Part shown: piece after piece, positions 1-6,174 of the stretch
Layout: each line of letters begins with the position of its first letter
Position numbering within the stretch: the first letter of the stretch is position 1
Source: an uncultured Clostridia bacterium
GTDB taxonomy: Bacteria; Bacillota_A; Clostridia; TANB77; CAG-508
Assembly (NCBI GenBank): GCA_947628335.1
Contig: CANQZT010000080.1
Span: 1 to 6,906, forward strand
Length of the DNA stretch: 6,906 nucleotides
Direction: 5' to 3'
Made by a program: the position numbers and the translations under genes
Notes under the pieces: generated by a model
What the model saw: only the letters and a program-made list of their open reading frames with translations
Database searches by the model: none
What the model was told of the DNA's origin: nothing

Positions 1-1
1 T

Positions 2-202
2 ATGATTAAGCAAATTATGTATTCATCCCTTTATGCCATCATTATGATGGTGTTTTGTTTCATCGGCAATCAATTAGTTGGAAATTTGACATGGTTTAGA
101 GATTCCCTAATGATGGGAATTGGAACTTTTACTGGCGTATTTATCGGCTATGGATTAAAAGTTGAAACAACTGCTAAAGATGCTAAAAATGCTAATGAGT
201 AA
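2..202 (+). CDS. Small two-helix membrane protein, unknown function (possibly 5'-truncated)
   Basis: This reads as 66 aa from an ATG at the second base of the window. The upstream ribosome binding site lies outside, so the true start may be further upstream. Two hydrophobic stretches are visible, at about residues 8-28 and 36-51, separated by a short polar turn (NLTWFRD). A charged, Lys/Ala/Asn-rich tail (about 53-66) follows, so it is probably a membrane hairpin with a soluble C-terminus. I do not recognise a family. The gene is followed after 19 nt by a strong terminator, which supports it being a real gene or the last gene of a transcript. It converges with the lemA/TPM transcript on the other strand. 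No function is inferred. Confidence 0.6.
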   Translation: MIKQIMYSSLYAIIMMVFCFIGNQLVGNLTWFRDSLMMGIGTFTGVFIGYGLKVETTAKDAKNANE

Positions 203-221
203 TATTTATTAATCAGCTTCT

Positions 222-255
222 AATAAAGCCACCTGATATTTCAGGTGGCTTTATT
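222..255. terminator. Bidirectional intrinsic terminator between convergent genes
   Basis: The arms at 222-236 and 241-255 form a perfect 15-bp inverted repeat around a 4-nt loop (TATT). The GC-rich core (GCCACCTGA/TCAGGTGGC) is flanked by an A-tract on one side and CTTTATT on the other, so either strand gives a stem followed by a U-rich end. It can therefore terminate both the small membrane-protein gene on the plus strand and the lemA/TPM transcript arriving on the minus strand. Confidence 0.9.
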
Positions 256-332
256 GTGAATAATACATTCTGTAACAACTTATCAAATTTTTCTATCGTT
301 TATTTATTATTCAATTGTATGCTTTTTTCCAT

Positions 333-1289
333 TTAAAAACTTCTTGAGCTACCTCCTCCTCCAGAAGAGCCTCCTCCCCCGAAAGAACCACCAGAAAATC
401 CTCCTGAAGAACCTCCTCCATAAAATCTTCCTCTGCCTCCACGTCCAATTCTTTTAGAAAACATCGATTTTCCACTCATATACCATATCAAGTTGAATAA
501 TTCCATAAAAGAAACTAATAAAATTATCTCAAAAATCTTTGAGCCTATTCCTATTACTGTTGCATCTTTAAAAAGAATTATATATATTACTAGTAAAACA
601 GCAAAGTATGCATAATCAATTAACCTTAATTTATTTTTCTTTATAACTTTGCTTCTCTCAAAAATTCCCATTACTAATCCAACAATTACTGAAACAAATG
701 GTATTTTAAATGCCTCTGTCATAATATCATTACCTTGTATGTTTCCTGTAGTATTAGCTGTTTGTGCTCCAACTTCTACATTATATTCATCTGCAACAAT
801 ATTTAAAAAAGCACTAAAGCCATTTTTTATTCCATCATTCCAATTATTTTGCTTTAAATATGGTATTATATATTCATCTTGTATCCTTCCTGTTTTTGCA
901 TCAGGTAAAATTCCTTCTAGGCCATATCCAACTTCAACTCTAAACTTTCTTTCCTCTAGGGCTAGTAATAATAAAATTCCATTATTTTTTGTTTTATCCC
1001 CAATTCCAAAATTTCTAAAAAGATTGAGAGCATAATCTTCTATGGAATCGCCTTCTAAGCTCGGAATAGTAACTACAACTATCTGTGCTCCTGTTTGGCT
1101 ATATAAACTTTTATTTGCACTTATAATATAATTTTTAGTTTCACTATCTAGTAAACCTGCATAATCATTTACATAAAAATCCGTCGTAGGACTTACTATC
1201 GCTAACGACCTTATTGCAAACATATTTATTAGAACTAACACTATGAATAATATTTTTAAAATACTATTCTTTTTATTCAAAGCTAACAT
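333..1289 (-). CDS. TPM-domain (YgcG-like) membrane protein with Gly/Ser-rich tail
   Basis: The protein is 318 aa. An N-terminal signal or anchor helix (about 10-30) precedes a TPM (formerly Psb32/phosphatase-like, PF04536 type) domain at about 37-170. That domain shows the family motifs FYVNDYAGLLD, GAQIVVVTIPSLEG, GILLLLALEERKFRVEVGYGLEG and a DAKTGRI segment. Three hydrophobic segments follow (about 196-210, 224-240 and 252-270), then a tail of Gly/Ser repeats with some Arg and Phe from about 281 to the end, typical of this family. The exact biochemical role is not settled; envelope stress or membrane quality control is a common suggestion. The chosen ATG at 1289 has GGAGG six bases upstream, which beats a TTG-started frame 11 codons longer. 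The gene overlaps the end of lemA by 17 nt, so translational coupling is likely. LemA/TPM pairs are a common arrangement. Confidence 0.9.
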   Translation of the reverse strand: MLALNKKNSILKILFIVLVLINMFAIRSLAIVSPTTDFYVNDYAGLLDSETKNYIISANKSLYSQTGAQIVVVTIPSLEGDSIEDYALNLFRNFGIGDKTKNNGILLLLALEERKFRVEVGYGLEGILPDAKTGRIQDEYIIPYLKQNNWNDGIKNGFSAFLNIVADEYNVEVGAQTANTTGNIQGNDIMTEAFKIPFVSVIVGLVMGIFERSKVIKKNKLRLIDYAYFAVLLVIYIILFKDATVIGIGSKIFEIILLVSFMELFNLIWYMSGKSMFSKRIGRGGRGRFYGGGSSGGFSGGSFGGGGSSGGGGSSRSF

Positions 1290-1839
1290 TAGGAACCTCC
1301 GCACTTTTTTCATCTGCCTCAAAATATTCTGCTTGTTCTATTCCAAACATTCCTGCTAATAAATTATTTGGAAATTTCTTAATACTAGTATTTAATGCTT
1401 TTACTGCATCATTATAATCTTTTCTTGCTACTGCTATACGATTTTCTGTACCTGCTAATTCGTCAGATAATTGTATGAAATTTTCAGATGATTTTAAATC
1501 TGGATAATTTTCTACAACAAGCATTAATGCATTTAGTGAATTAGTTAATTCATCATTAGCATTTGATTTTTCTTCTACATTACTGGCATTTACTAATTTT
1601 GCTCTTGCCTCAGTTATTTTGTCAATAACTTCATTCTCATGACTTGTATAACCCTTTACTGTATTTACTAAATTAGGAATTAAATCTGCCCTTCTTTGTA
1701 GCATTACATCTAAATTAGATAATGCACTATCTACATTTTCTTTTTTAGATATCATTCCATTATACCCACCAATTAGCATAATTGCAATTATAACAATTAC
1801 AGCACCTACACAAATTAAACCTATACTTGATTTTTTCAT
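1273..1839 (-). CDS. lemA: LemA family protein
   Basis: The protein is 188 aa, the usual length for the family. A single N-terminal membrane helix (about 7-25) leads into the conserved LemA region: YNGMISKKENVDSALSNLDVMLQRRADLIPNLVNTVKGY at about 26-64, then ENYPDLKSSENFIQLSDELAGTENRIAVARKDYNDAVKALN at about 109-149, and the closing KFPNNLLAGMFG...YFEA...P-V-F block. These fit an N-out anchored, mostly helical bundle outside the membrane. The ATG at 1839 is preceded eight bases upstream by GAGGAGT, and a sigma-A-type promoter lies just before it. The gene is first in a two-gene transcript with the overlapping TPM gene. The molecular function of LemA is poorly defined; the family assignment itself is very secure. 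Confidence 0.96.
   Translation of the reverse strand: MKKSSIGLICVGAVIVIIAIMLIGGYNGMISKKENVDSALSNLDVMLQRRADLIPNLVNTVKGYTSHENEVIDKITEARAKLVNASNVEEKSNANDELTNSLNALMLVVENYPDLKSSENFIQLSDELAGTENRIAVARKDYNDAVKALNTSIKKFPNNLLAGMFGIEQAEYFEADEKSAEVPNVSFE
1296..1300 (-). promoter_or_regulatory. Ribosome binding site fixing the TPM gene start
   Basis: GGAGG on the minus strand lies six bases before the ATG at 1289 and inside the last codons of lemA. It decides in favour of this start over the upstream TTG at 1322, which has no comparable site. Confidence 0.8.
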
Positions 1840-1872
1840 TTATATTCACTCCTCATTATAAAATTTGTTTTT

Positions 1873-1901
1873 ATTATAATATTAAATATATATTTTTTCA
1901 A
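1873..1901 (-). promoter_or_regulatory. Sigma-A type promoter of lemA-TPM
   Basis: On the minus strand a -35 TTGAAA (1901-1896) and a perfect -10 TATAAT (1878-1873) are separated by exactly 17 nt. The expected transcript start is near 1866, leaving a short leader before the lemA Shine-Dalgarno sequence at 1848-1854. No operator was recognised. Confidence 0.8.
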
Positions 1902-1968
1902 TCTTTTTATATTTTATTTTGTATATCTGTGTAAATTTTGGAAATACTTTTTTTAAGGTGGTGATATT

Positions 1969-2142
1969 ATGACAAATAAAGAACTTTTATATGTTGAAGA
2001 TGCTTTAGGACACGAAACTTTTATGAAAACATGCTGTCAAAAAAATTCTGCTAAACTACAAGATCCAACTCTTTCTTCTTATATAGGTGAGTTACAAAAA
2101 ACTCATACAGAATTATTTGACAAATTTTTTAATCTATTATAA
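1969..2142 (+). CDS. 57-aa protein paired with CotF-type gene, probably sporulation-associated
   Basis: The sequence starts MTNKELLYVEDALGHE and ends ELFDKFFNLL, 57 aa. It is largely helical and acidic/basic mixed, with a Cys-Cys pair at 21-22, no signal peptide and no membrane helix. The ATG has a long Shine-Dalgarno match upstream (AAGGTGGTGAT at 1955-1965). The stop codon overlaps the Shine-Dalgarno sequence of the following CotF-family gene, so the two are almost certainly co-transcribed and translationally linked. Small helical proteins preceding CotF-like genes are a familiar clostridial layout, and the LG-H-E...DP-L...L...H...F pattern resembles a half ferritin-like/coat bundle. A spore-coat role is inferred from context only. 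Confidence 0.8.
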   Translation: MTNKELLYVEDALGHETFMKTCCQKNSAKLQDPTLSSYIGELQKTHTELFDKFFNLL

Positions 2143-2147
2143 GGAGG
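2140..2147 (+). promoter_or_regulatory. Ribosome binding site fixing the CotF-family start
   Basis: TAAGGAGG overlaps the stop codon of the 57-aa gene and sits five bases before the ATG at 2153. This supports the shorter 81-aa product over an in-frame upstream extension that would overlap the previous gene. Confidence 0.85.
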
Positions 2148-2152
2148 ATATC

Positions 2153-2398
2153 ATGGAAGATAAAGATTTAATGGAAAGCGAATTATTAATTATTAAAGGA
2201 GTTTGTGATTTATATCTTCACGGAGCAATAGAATCAACGACAGCCGAAGTACATTCTGCATTTAAGGATGCTTTAAATGTATCTTTAGATATACAAAATA
2301 AACTATATAACTTAATGGCAGAAAAAGGCTGGTATAAAACAGAACTTGCCGATCAAACAAAAATTGATACAGTTAAACAAAAATTTGCTAATAAATAA
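2153..2398 (+). CDS. CotF-family spore coat protein
   Basis: The protein is 81 aa, starting MEDKDLMESELLIIKG. The helical Coat_F (PF07875-type) pattern is visible: a K-G-x-C-D-LYLHGAIEST segment, a central -EVHSAFKDALNVSLDIQNKLYNLM- helix, and the diagnostic M-x-x-KGWY ending of the core at about 52-59. A charged tail with several Lys follows. Members are coat or coat-associated proteins of Bacillota endospores with a ferritin-like helical fold. It lies 10 nt after the 57-aa gene and is followed within six bases by a hairpin, so this pair forms a complete two-gene unit. I found no convincing sporulation sigma-factor promoter upstream of 1969, although its expression is expected to be sporulation-specific. 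Confidence 0.85.
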   Translation: MEDKDLMESELLIIKGVCDLYLHGAIESTTAEVHSAFKDALNVSLDIQNKLYNLMAEKGWYKTELADQTKIDTVKQKFANK

Positions 2399-2403
2399 AT
2401 TGT

Positions 2404-2436
2404 AATACCCTAAATGAATAATCCATTTGGGGTATT
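2404..2436. terminator. Bidirectional hairpin terminator between convergent genes
   Basis: Arms 2404-2416 and 2424-2436 form a 13-bp stem (AATACCCTAAATG against CATTTGGGGTATT, one G-U pair) around a 7-nt loop. It fills the 41-nt gap between the CotF-family gene and the radical SAM gene, whose 3' ends converge here. The T-tract is short on both sides, so termination may be moderate. Confidence 0.75.
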
Positions 2437-2439
2437 AAT

Positions 2440-3438
2440 TTAAACAATATACATTATTTGATTATTTTTAAAGAACTTTTGCATTTTTTCTCTTAAAAAA
2501 GTTTCTCCTTCTCTCTTTATGAAATCTTTATAAGTGTATTTTCCCTTTCCTCTCCCAGTCATAAGATTTGAATCAAATAAATTTATAGCATTAGGAAATG
2601 CTTCTTGGTTTATAGCTTTATGAACAAAGCTATACGTCATAAATATTATTTCAAAAAAGACTTTTTCCTTTACTTTTTCATTTAGATTTTCGTACAAATA
2701 TTCAATCAAATCTGAATATAATTGCTTCCAATTTTCTACAAAAATAACTGGTGCAATTAGTATACCTATTTTATAATCTGCATCTTGCAATTTATTAATT
2801 GCTTCTACCCTTTGTTTTAAGTGTGATGTTCCAAATTCAACTTTTGTAATAATTTCTTCTGGATTAACACTCATTCTAACAATTATTTTTCCTTTATGAT
2901 TTAATGACAATATATCATCTATCATATTAAATTTAGTAGGAAATGTTAGCATCCCCTTTTGTGTATTGGCAAAATTTTCTATTGTCCAAACAAGATTATT
3001 CGTTATTGTATTTTCTAGAACTAGATCACTATTGCTTCCAATTTCAAATGTCAGATTTTTTTCAGATTTTTCTGCTGTTTTTATTATTTTATCTAACATT
3101 TGCTCTCTATTTACAAATAATCGTAAATATGAACACTTATTGTAGTTACAAACTAAGTAACAATACATACACATAGCAGTGCATCCAGATGAAGTATATG
3201 GTACTAAGAAATCAGATGTTTTATGGTTTTCTACAAATTTATGAGTCTTTCTAGTCCCAATTATCAAATTTCGCTTCATTTGTGGAAATTCGGAATTCTG
3301 CTTTTTTCTCATTTCTTCAATATTGTTATGATTTTCTATAATAAATTTTGGAACATCTTTATATTTTTCCAATAACTCTTTTCCAAGAGTATACTCTCCT
3401 ACATTTTCTTCATAATAAATAGCATTCGGTCTAAACAT
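2440..3438 (-). CDS. Radical SAM protein, spore photoproduct lyase family (clostridial type)
   Basis: The protein is 332 aa, close to the roughly 340 aa of spore photoproduct lyases, which repair the thymine dimer formed in UV-irradiated spores. The radical SAM CxxxCxxC motif is GCTAMCMYCYL, with cysteines at 86, 90 and 93, in the normal place for the family. Other family blocks follow: RNLIIGTRKTHKF before it, FExxxNSDLV, LTFPTKF, RMSVNPEEII, FGTSHLKQRVEAINKL, GILIAPVI, EIIFMTYSF and GRGKGKY. The Bacillus enzyme has a catalytic cysteine in its FEAACTSD block; here the aligned position is serine 135 (FEIGSNSD). Extra cysteines sit just after the cluster motif (97 and 102). The ATG at 3438 is favoured by GGGTGAT just upstream over a TTG four codons earlier. 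The gene lies 55 nt after ecfT with no terminator seen between them. Confidence 0.85.
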   Translation of the reverse strand: MFRPNAIYYEENVGEYTLGKELLEKYKDVPKFIIENHNNIEEMRKKQNSEFPQMKRNLIIGTRKTHKFVENHKTSDFLVPYTSSGCTAMCMYCYLVCNYNKCSYLRLFVNREQMLDKIIKTAEKSEKNLTFEIGSNSDLVLENTITNNLVWTIENFANTQKGMLTFPTKFNMIDDILSLNHKGKIIVRMSVNPEEIITKVEFGTSHLKQRVEAINKLQDADYKIGILIAPVIFVENWKQLYSDLIEYLYENLNEKVKEKVFFEIIFMTYSFVHKAINQEAFPNAINLFDSNLMTGRGKGKYTYKDFIKREGETFLREKMQKFFKNNQIMYIV

Positions 3439-3441
3439 TTT

Positions 3442-3448
3442 ATCACCC
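3442..3448 (-). promoter_or_regulatory. Ribosome binding site fixing the radical SAM start
   Basis: GGGTGAT matches the right part of the GGAGGTGAT consensus and is three bases from the ATG at 3438, giving normal spacing once aligned to the full consensus. It overlaps the alternative TTG start at 3450, which lacks its own site. Confidence 0.6.
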
Positions 3449-3493
3449 AAAATATAGGTTGTTCACTTTTTTTAAAATTATTCTATTATATTT

Positions 3494-4072
3494 TTACTCT
3501 TCTATGTATGCTTTTGCTTTTAATGATTCTTCTATTTCTTTCACTTTTCTAATTAATGAATAAAATAATGGGTCCATTACATAGTTGATGTGTTTGATTT
3601 TGTTTATCGCATTCATTCTCATTCCTTTTGATGTAAGACTATATTGAATATTATTTATCTCTTGTTTTATAATTGGTATAAAAGTAATTGCTATACTAAT
3701 CATAAGCGTAATATTTTTTGTATTTATTTTGAATAATTTTAATGGGTACAGCAAATTTTCTATTGCATTAGCAATTTGCATTGCTGTTGTTTTGCTTCCA
3801 TAAATATAAGTTATGTGGCAAACTAAAATTAATTTAATTGCTATCTGTATACCATACTCCATTCCCATTGACCAAACATTAATTATTGCTGTAAACAAAA
3901 TAAATGGCATTAAATTTAGCATTATTTTTATTGTTTTTTTTAATGATATATGACATAATATCATCATTATTATTTGAAAAATAAAAATAATTGATAATAA
4001 CTTTATATCTTTAATCCAAAATAAAGCAATTGTATAAATTAAAAAAATAATAAATTTTAGTGTGTTCTTCAT
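3494..4072 (-). CDS. ecfT: ECF transporter transmembrane subunit EcfT (CbiQ family)
   Basis: The protein is 192 aa, shorter than typical EcfT (about 250-270 aa). Hydrophobic segments lie at about 5-20, 24-42, 52-67, 76-92 and 121-137. The C-terminal half carries the family layout: a IENLLYPLKLFKI segment (about 104-116), then FIPIIKQEINNIQYSLTSKGM (131-151), and a final VKEIEESLKAKAYIEE helix. The two short motifs usually written ARG, which couple to the ATPases, appear as SKG (148-150) and KAK (185-187), with basic residues kept. EcfT is the membrane scaffold joining ATPase and S component. Its ATG overlaps the ecfA stop codon by four bases (ATGA), so it is translationally coupled to ecfA and last in the folate operon. 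The shorter length may reflect loss of an N-terminal helix. Confidence 0.85.
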   Translation of the reverse strand: MKNTLKFIIFLIYTIALFWIKDIKLLSIIFIFQIIMMILCHISLKKTIKIMLNLMPFILFTAIINVWSMGMEYGIQIAIKLILVCHITYIYGSKTTAMQIANAIENLLYPLKLFKINTKNITLMISIAITFIPIIKQEINNIQYSLTSKGMRMNAINKIKHINYVMDPLFYSLIRKVKEIEESLKAKAYIEE

Positions 4073-4885
4073 CTTTTTAGTTCCTTCAATAATTTTTCAG
4101 TTAACTCTTCCATTGTCCATTCTTTCAAATCTACTGTAATATTTTCTCTTTTTAACTGCTGTACTAAGTTTATAATTTCTGGTATTTTTATGTCACTTTT
4201 TTCAATTTCTTCTATATAATTAAAAATTTCTTCTTTTCTTATTATATTTTGCATTTTTCCTGAATTCATTATCCATATTTCGTCTGCTAGTAAAATTTCA
4301 TCAATTATATTAGTAACATAAATTATAGTATATCCCTCTTTTTTTAACTGTCTAATAATATTATAAATTTCATCTTTTCCCTTTGGATCTAGCATTGCAG
4401 TTGGTTCATCTAAAACAATATATTTTGTTTCCATTGCAAGAACCGTACCAATAGTTAATCTTTGTTTTTGCCCCAATGATAATGTATATGCCTCATAATT
4501 TTCTTTTCCTTCTAACCCAACTTTTTTTAATGCTTCTTTAATTTTTTCATCTATATTTTCTACTTTTAAATTCTCTAATGGAAATCTCATTTCATCTTCT
4601 ACACAATTAAATATAATTTGATTTTCTGGATTTTGAAATACAATTCCTACATTTTTACGAATTGATAAAAAATTTTCTTTTTTCTTTGTGTTTTTTCCAT
4701 CAATAACAATATCTCCGATCGTTGGTCTGATAATTCCTGCAATCAATTTTGCAATAGTTGATTTTCCGTGAACCATTTTTTCCTATAATAGCAATACATT
4801 GTCCTTGTTCAATTTTAGCATTTATATTATTCACTACTATATTCTTTTTTTCATATCCATAACTTACATTATTTAATTCAATCAT
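4069..4885 (-). CDS. ecfA: ECF transporter ATPase EcfA, split by a single-base +1 frameshift at a CGG codon
   Basis: The gene is read in two frames: 4885-4769 gives 39 codons ending IIGKNGS, and 4767-4069 gives 232 codons starting GKSTIAKLIAG. Omitting the base at 4768 yields a 271-aa protein with an intact Walker A, GKNGSGKST (35-43). The rest is open and well preserved: Q-loop VFQNPENQ (82-89, with the ENQ typical of Ecf ATPases), signature LSLGQ (135-139; usually LSGGQ), Walker B YIVLDEPTAMLDP (155-167), then VTN (190-192) where the switch histidine is expected. It would hydrolyse ATP to drive vitamin uptake with EcfT. The start at 4885 follows folC by 7 nt, with a GAGGA site overlapping the folC stop. 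Read conventionally the product ends shortly after the P-loop. It may be a pseudogene, a sequencing error, or recoded. Confidence 0.85.
4766..4772 (-). other. Frameshift site 1: extra C before GGA in the ecfA P-loop
   Basis: The coding strand reads GGT TCA CGG AAA ATC. Skipping the C (plus-strand G at 4768) gives GGT TCA GGA AAA TCA, Gly-Ser-Gly-Lys-Ser, the invariant Walker A core. Neither frame shows any other disruption. CGG is the in-frame codon at the point of shift. Confidence 0.85.
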
Positions 4886-4892
4886 ACTATCC

Positions 4893-6174
4893 TCATTTCT
4901 TTATAATTTCCATTACTTCTTGATATGTATAAAAACTTCCTATAATAAAGATAATCTCATCTGACTTTTTATCTTTACATTTTTTTACAGCATTTTCCAA
5001 AGTGGTCATATACAAATTTTCTTTTCTATATTTTAATGCTTCTTGATATAATTCTTCTTTTTTTACATAACATTTCACTTCATCTTTTGCCTTCGTTCCG
5101 TCTGTAAAAATAAAAACAGAGTCCTTATCTTCCATTAGTTCCTTTATAACCGTTTTGTAATCTTTTGTCTTTAAAATTGATAGAACATATATCTTTTTTT
5201 TATCCTTATAATATTGCTTTATCGTTTCTTTTAGATTTTTTATAGCTGATTCATTATGGCCACCATCAAATATAATTGTTGGCTTTGTATGTATCACTTC
5301 AAATCTTGCTTTGTGGACTACATTTTTTAGTCCATTTAATATATGTTGTTCTTGTATATTATATCCATCTTTTTTTAAAACCTCTATTGCTTCTAATACT
5401 ATAGCTGTATTTTCGATTTGTTTTTTTCCTTTTAAATTAATTTTAATTTGCTTTCTATCTTTATAATCAAATATTTGATATTCTCTAGTGCATAATATAT
5501 TTTTGCAGTCATTAACATTAACAAGATGTAGCAAATTATTCTTATCTTTACAAGTTTTTATAATAATATTATTCACCACTTCTTCTTGCTCTATAAATAT
5601 TGTTTCAGAATTTTCTTTTATAATTCCTGCCTTTTGATATGCAATTTCTTCTATGGTATTTCCTAAAATATCCATATGATCATATCCAATAGAAGTAATT
5701 ATAGATAGAATTGGGTATACAATATTTGTACAATCATACAATCCACCTAACCCTGTTTCTAAAACAACAATATCACATTTTTTACTTGCAAAATATATTA
5801 TTGCAATTGCTGTTTCTAGTTCAAACAGTGTAACATTTTCTTTATGACTTTGATTATATTCTTTTACAAGTATATCCATTTTAATTAACAATTCTTCGAG
5901 TTCTGAGTTTGTAATGTTTTCATGATTTACACGAATTCTCTCATTAAATTCAATTATATGTGGAGACATAAATTCTCCGTACTTTATAGCCTGCTTGTTC
6001 TAAAATAGTTGATAACATTTCAACTGTGCTTCCTTTTCCATTTGTTCCAGCTACATGTACAATTTTTAATCTTCTCTCTGGATGATCTAATTTTTCCATA
6101 AAAAAGTTCATGGCATCTAAAGTTGGTTCCTTTGTTCCTTTAAAAAATCCAGATAAATATTCATTAATCTTCAT
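4893..6174 (-). CDS. folC: Folylpolyglutamate synthase FolC, split by a single-base +1 frameshift at a CGG codon
   Basis: FolC adds glutamates to folates (and in many bacteria also makes dihydrofolate), keeping them in the cell. Frame one is 6174-5980, 65 codons ending LEQAGYKV. Frame two is 5978-4893, 361 codons starting GEFMSPHIIEFNERI. Skipping the base at 5979 gives a 426-aa protein of normal FolC length. Motifs in order are ATP loop AGTNGKGST (42-50), SPHIIEFNERI (70-80), VVLETGLGGLYDCTNI (137-152), ITSIGYDHMDILG (159-171), IAYQKAGIIK with the expected active-site lysine at 181, and C-terminal-domain FDGGHNESAIKNL (304-316; usually DGAHNP). The chosen ATG at 6174 follows AAGGTGA and overlaps folT by 11 nt. 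It is the second gene of the folate operon. Otherwise the frame is clean over some 360 codons, arguing against an old pseudogene. Confidence 0.9.
5976..5982 (-). other. Frameshift site 2: extra C before GGA in folC
   Basis: The coding strand reads AAA GTA CGG AGA ATT. Skipping the C (plus-strand G at 5979) gives GTA GGA GAA TTT ATG, Val-Gly-Glu-Phe-Met, which joins AGYKV to SPHI as FolC proteins normally read (GY-x-VG-x-x-SP). The layout A-CGG-A-R-A-A is the same as at the ecfA site. Confidence 0.85.

Noticed and set aside
649..1035. Plus-strand open frame of 128 codons
   Set aside because: It lies antisense inside the well-supported TPM gene, lacks a ribosome binding site, and its translation shows no domain.
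1290..1322. N-terminal extension of the TPM protein from a TTG start (and an in-frame ATG between)
   Set aside because: It would overlap lemA more deeply, has no ribosome binding site, and would place GGAGG inside the coding region; it also contains a CGG, otherwise absent from real genes here.
1840..1968. Sporulation sigma-factor promoter upstream of the 57-aa/CotF pair
   Set aside because: The region is very AT-rich and I could not find a -35/-10 pair with correct spacing for sigma-E, sigma-G or sigma-K that stands out from background.
2087..2152. 22-codon N-terminal extension of the CotF-family protein
   Set aside because: It runs over the 57-aa gene in another frame and ignores the strong AAGGAGG just before the ATG at 2153.
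2943..3176. Plus-strand open frame of 77 codons
   Set aside because: It is antisense to the conserved core of the radical SAM gene, including the cysteine motif; its composition is that of a shadow frame.
3439..3493. Terminator or sigma-G promoter between ecfT and the radical SAM gene
   Set aside because: There is no stable stem with a U-tract and no good match to a forespore promoter; a TATAAT-like stretch after ecfT is not distinctive in such AT-rich DNA.
4700..4885. Separate 61-aa gene for the ecfA N-terminal fragment
   Set aside because: After GKNGS the residues lose all ATPase similarity, while the other frame continues the Walker A exactly; it is a frame change, not a distinct gene.
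4893..5969. Independent 358-aa FolC starting at the internal ATG
   Set aside because: It would lack the ATP loop found in the preceding frame and has no ribosome binding site; joining the two gives a normal 426-aa FolC.
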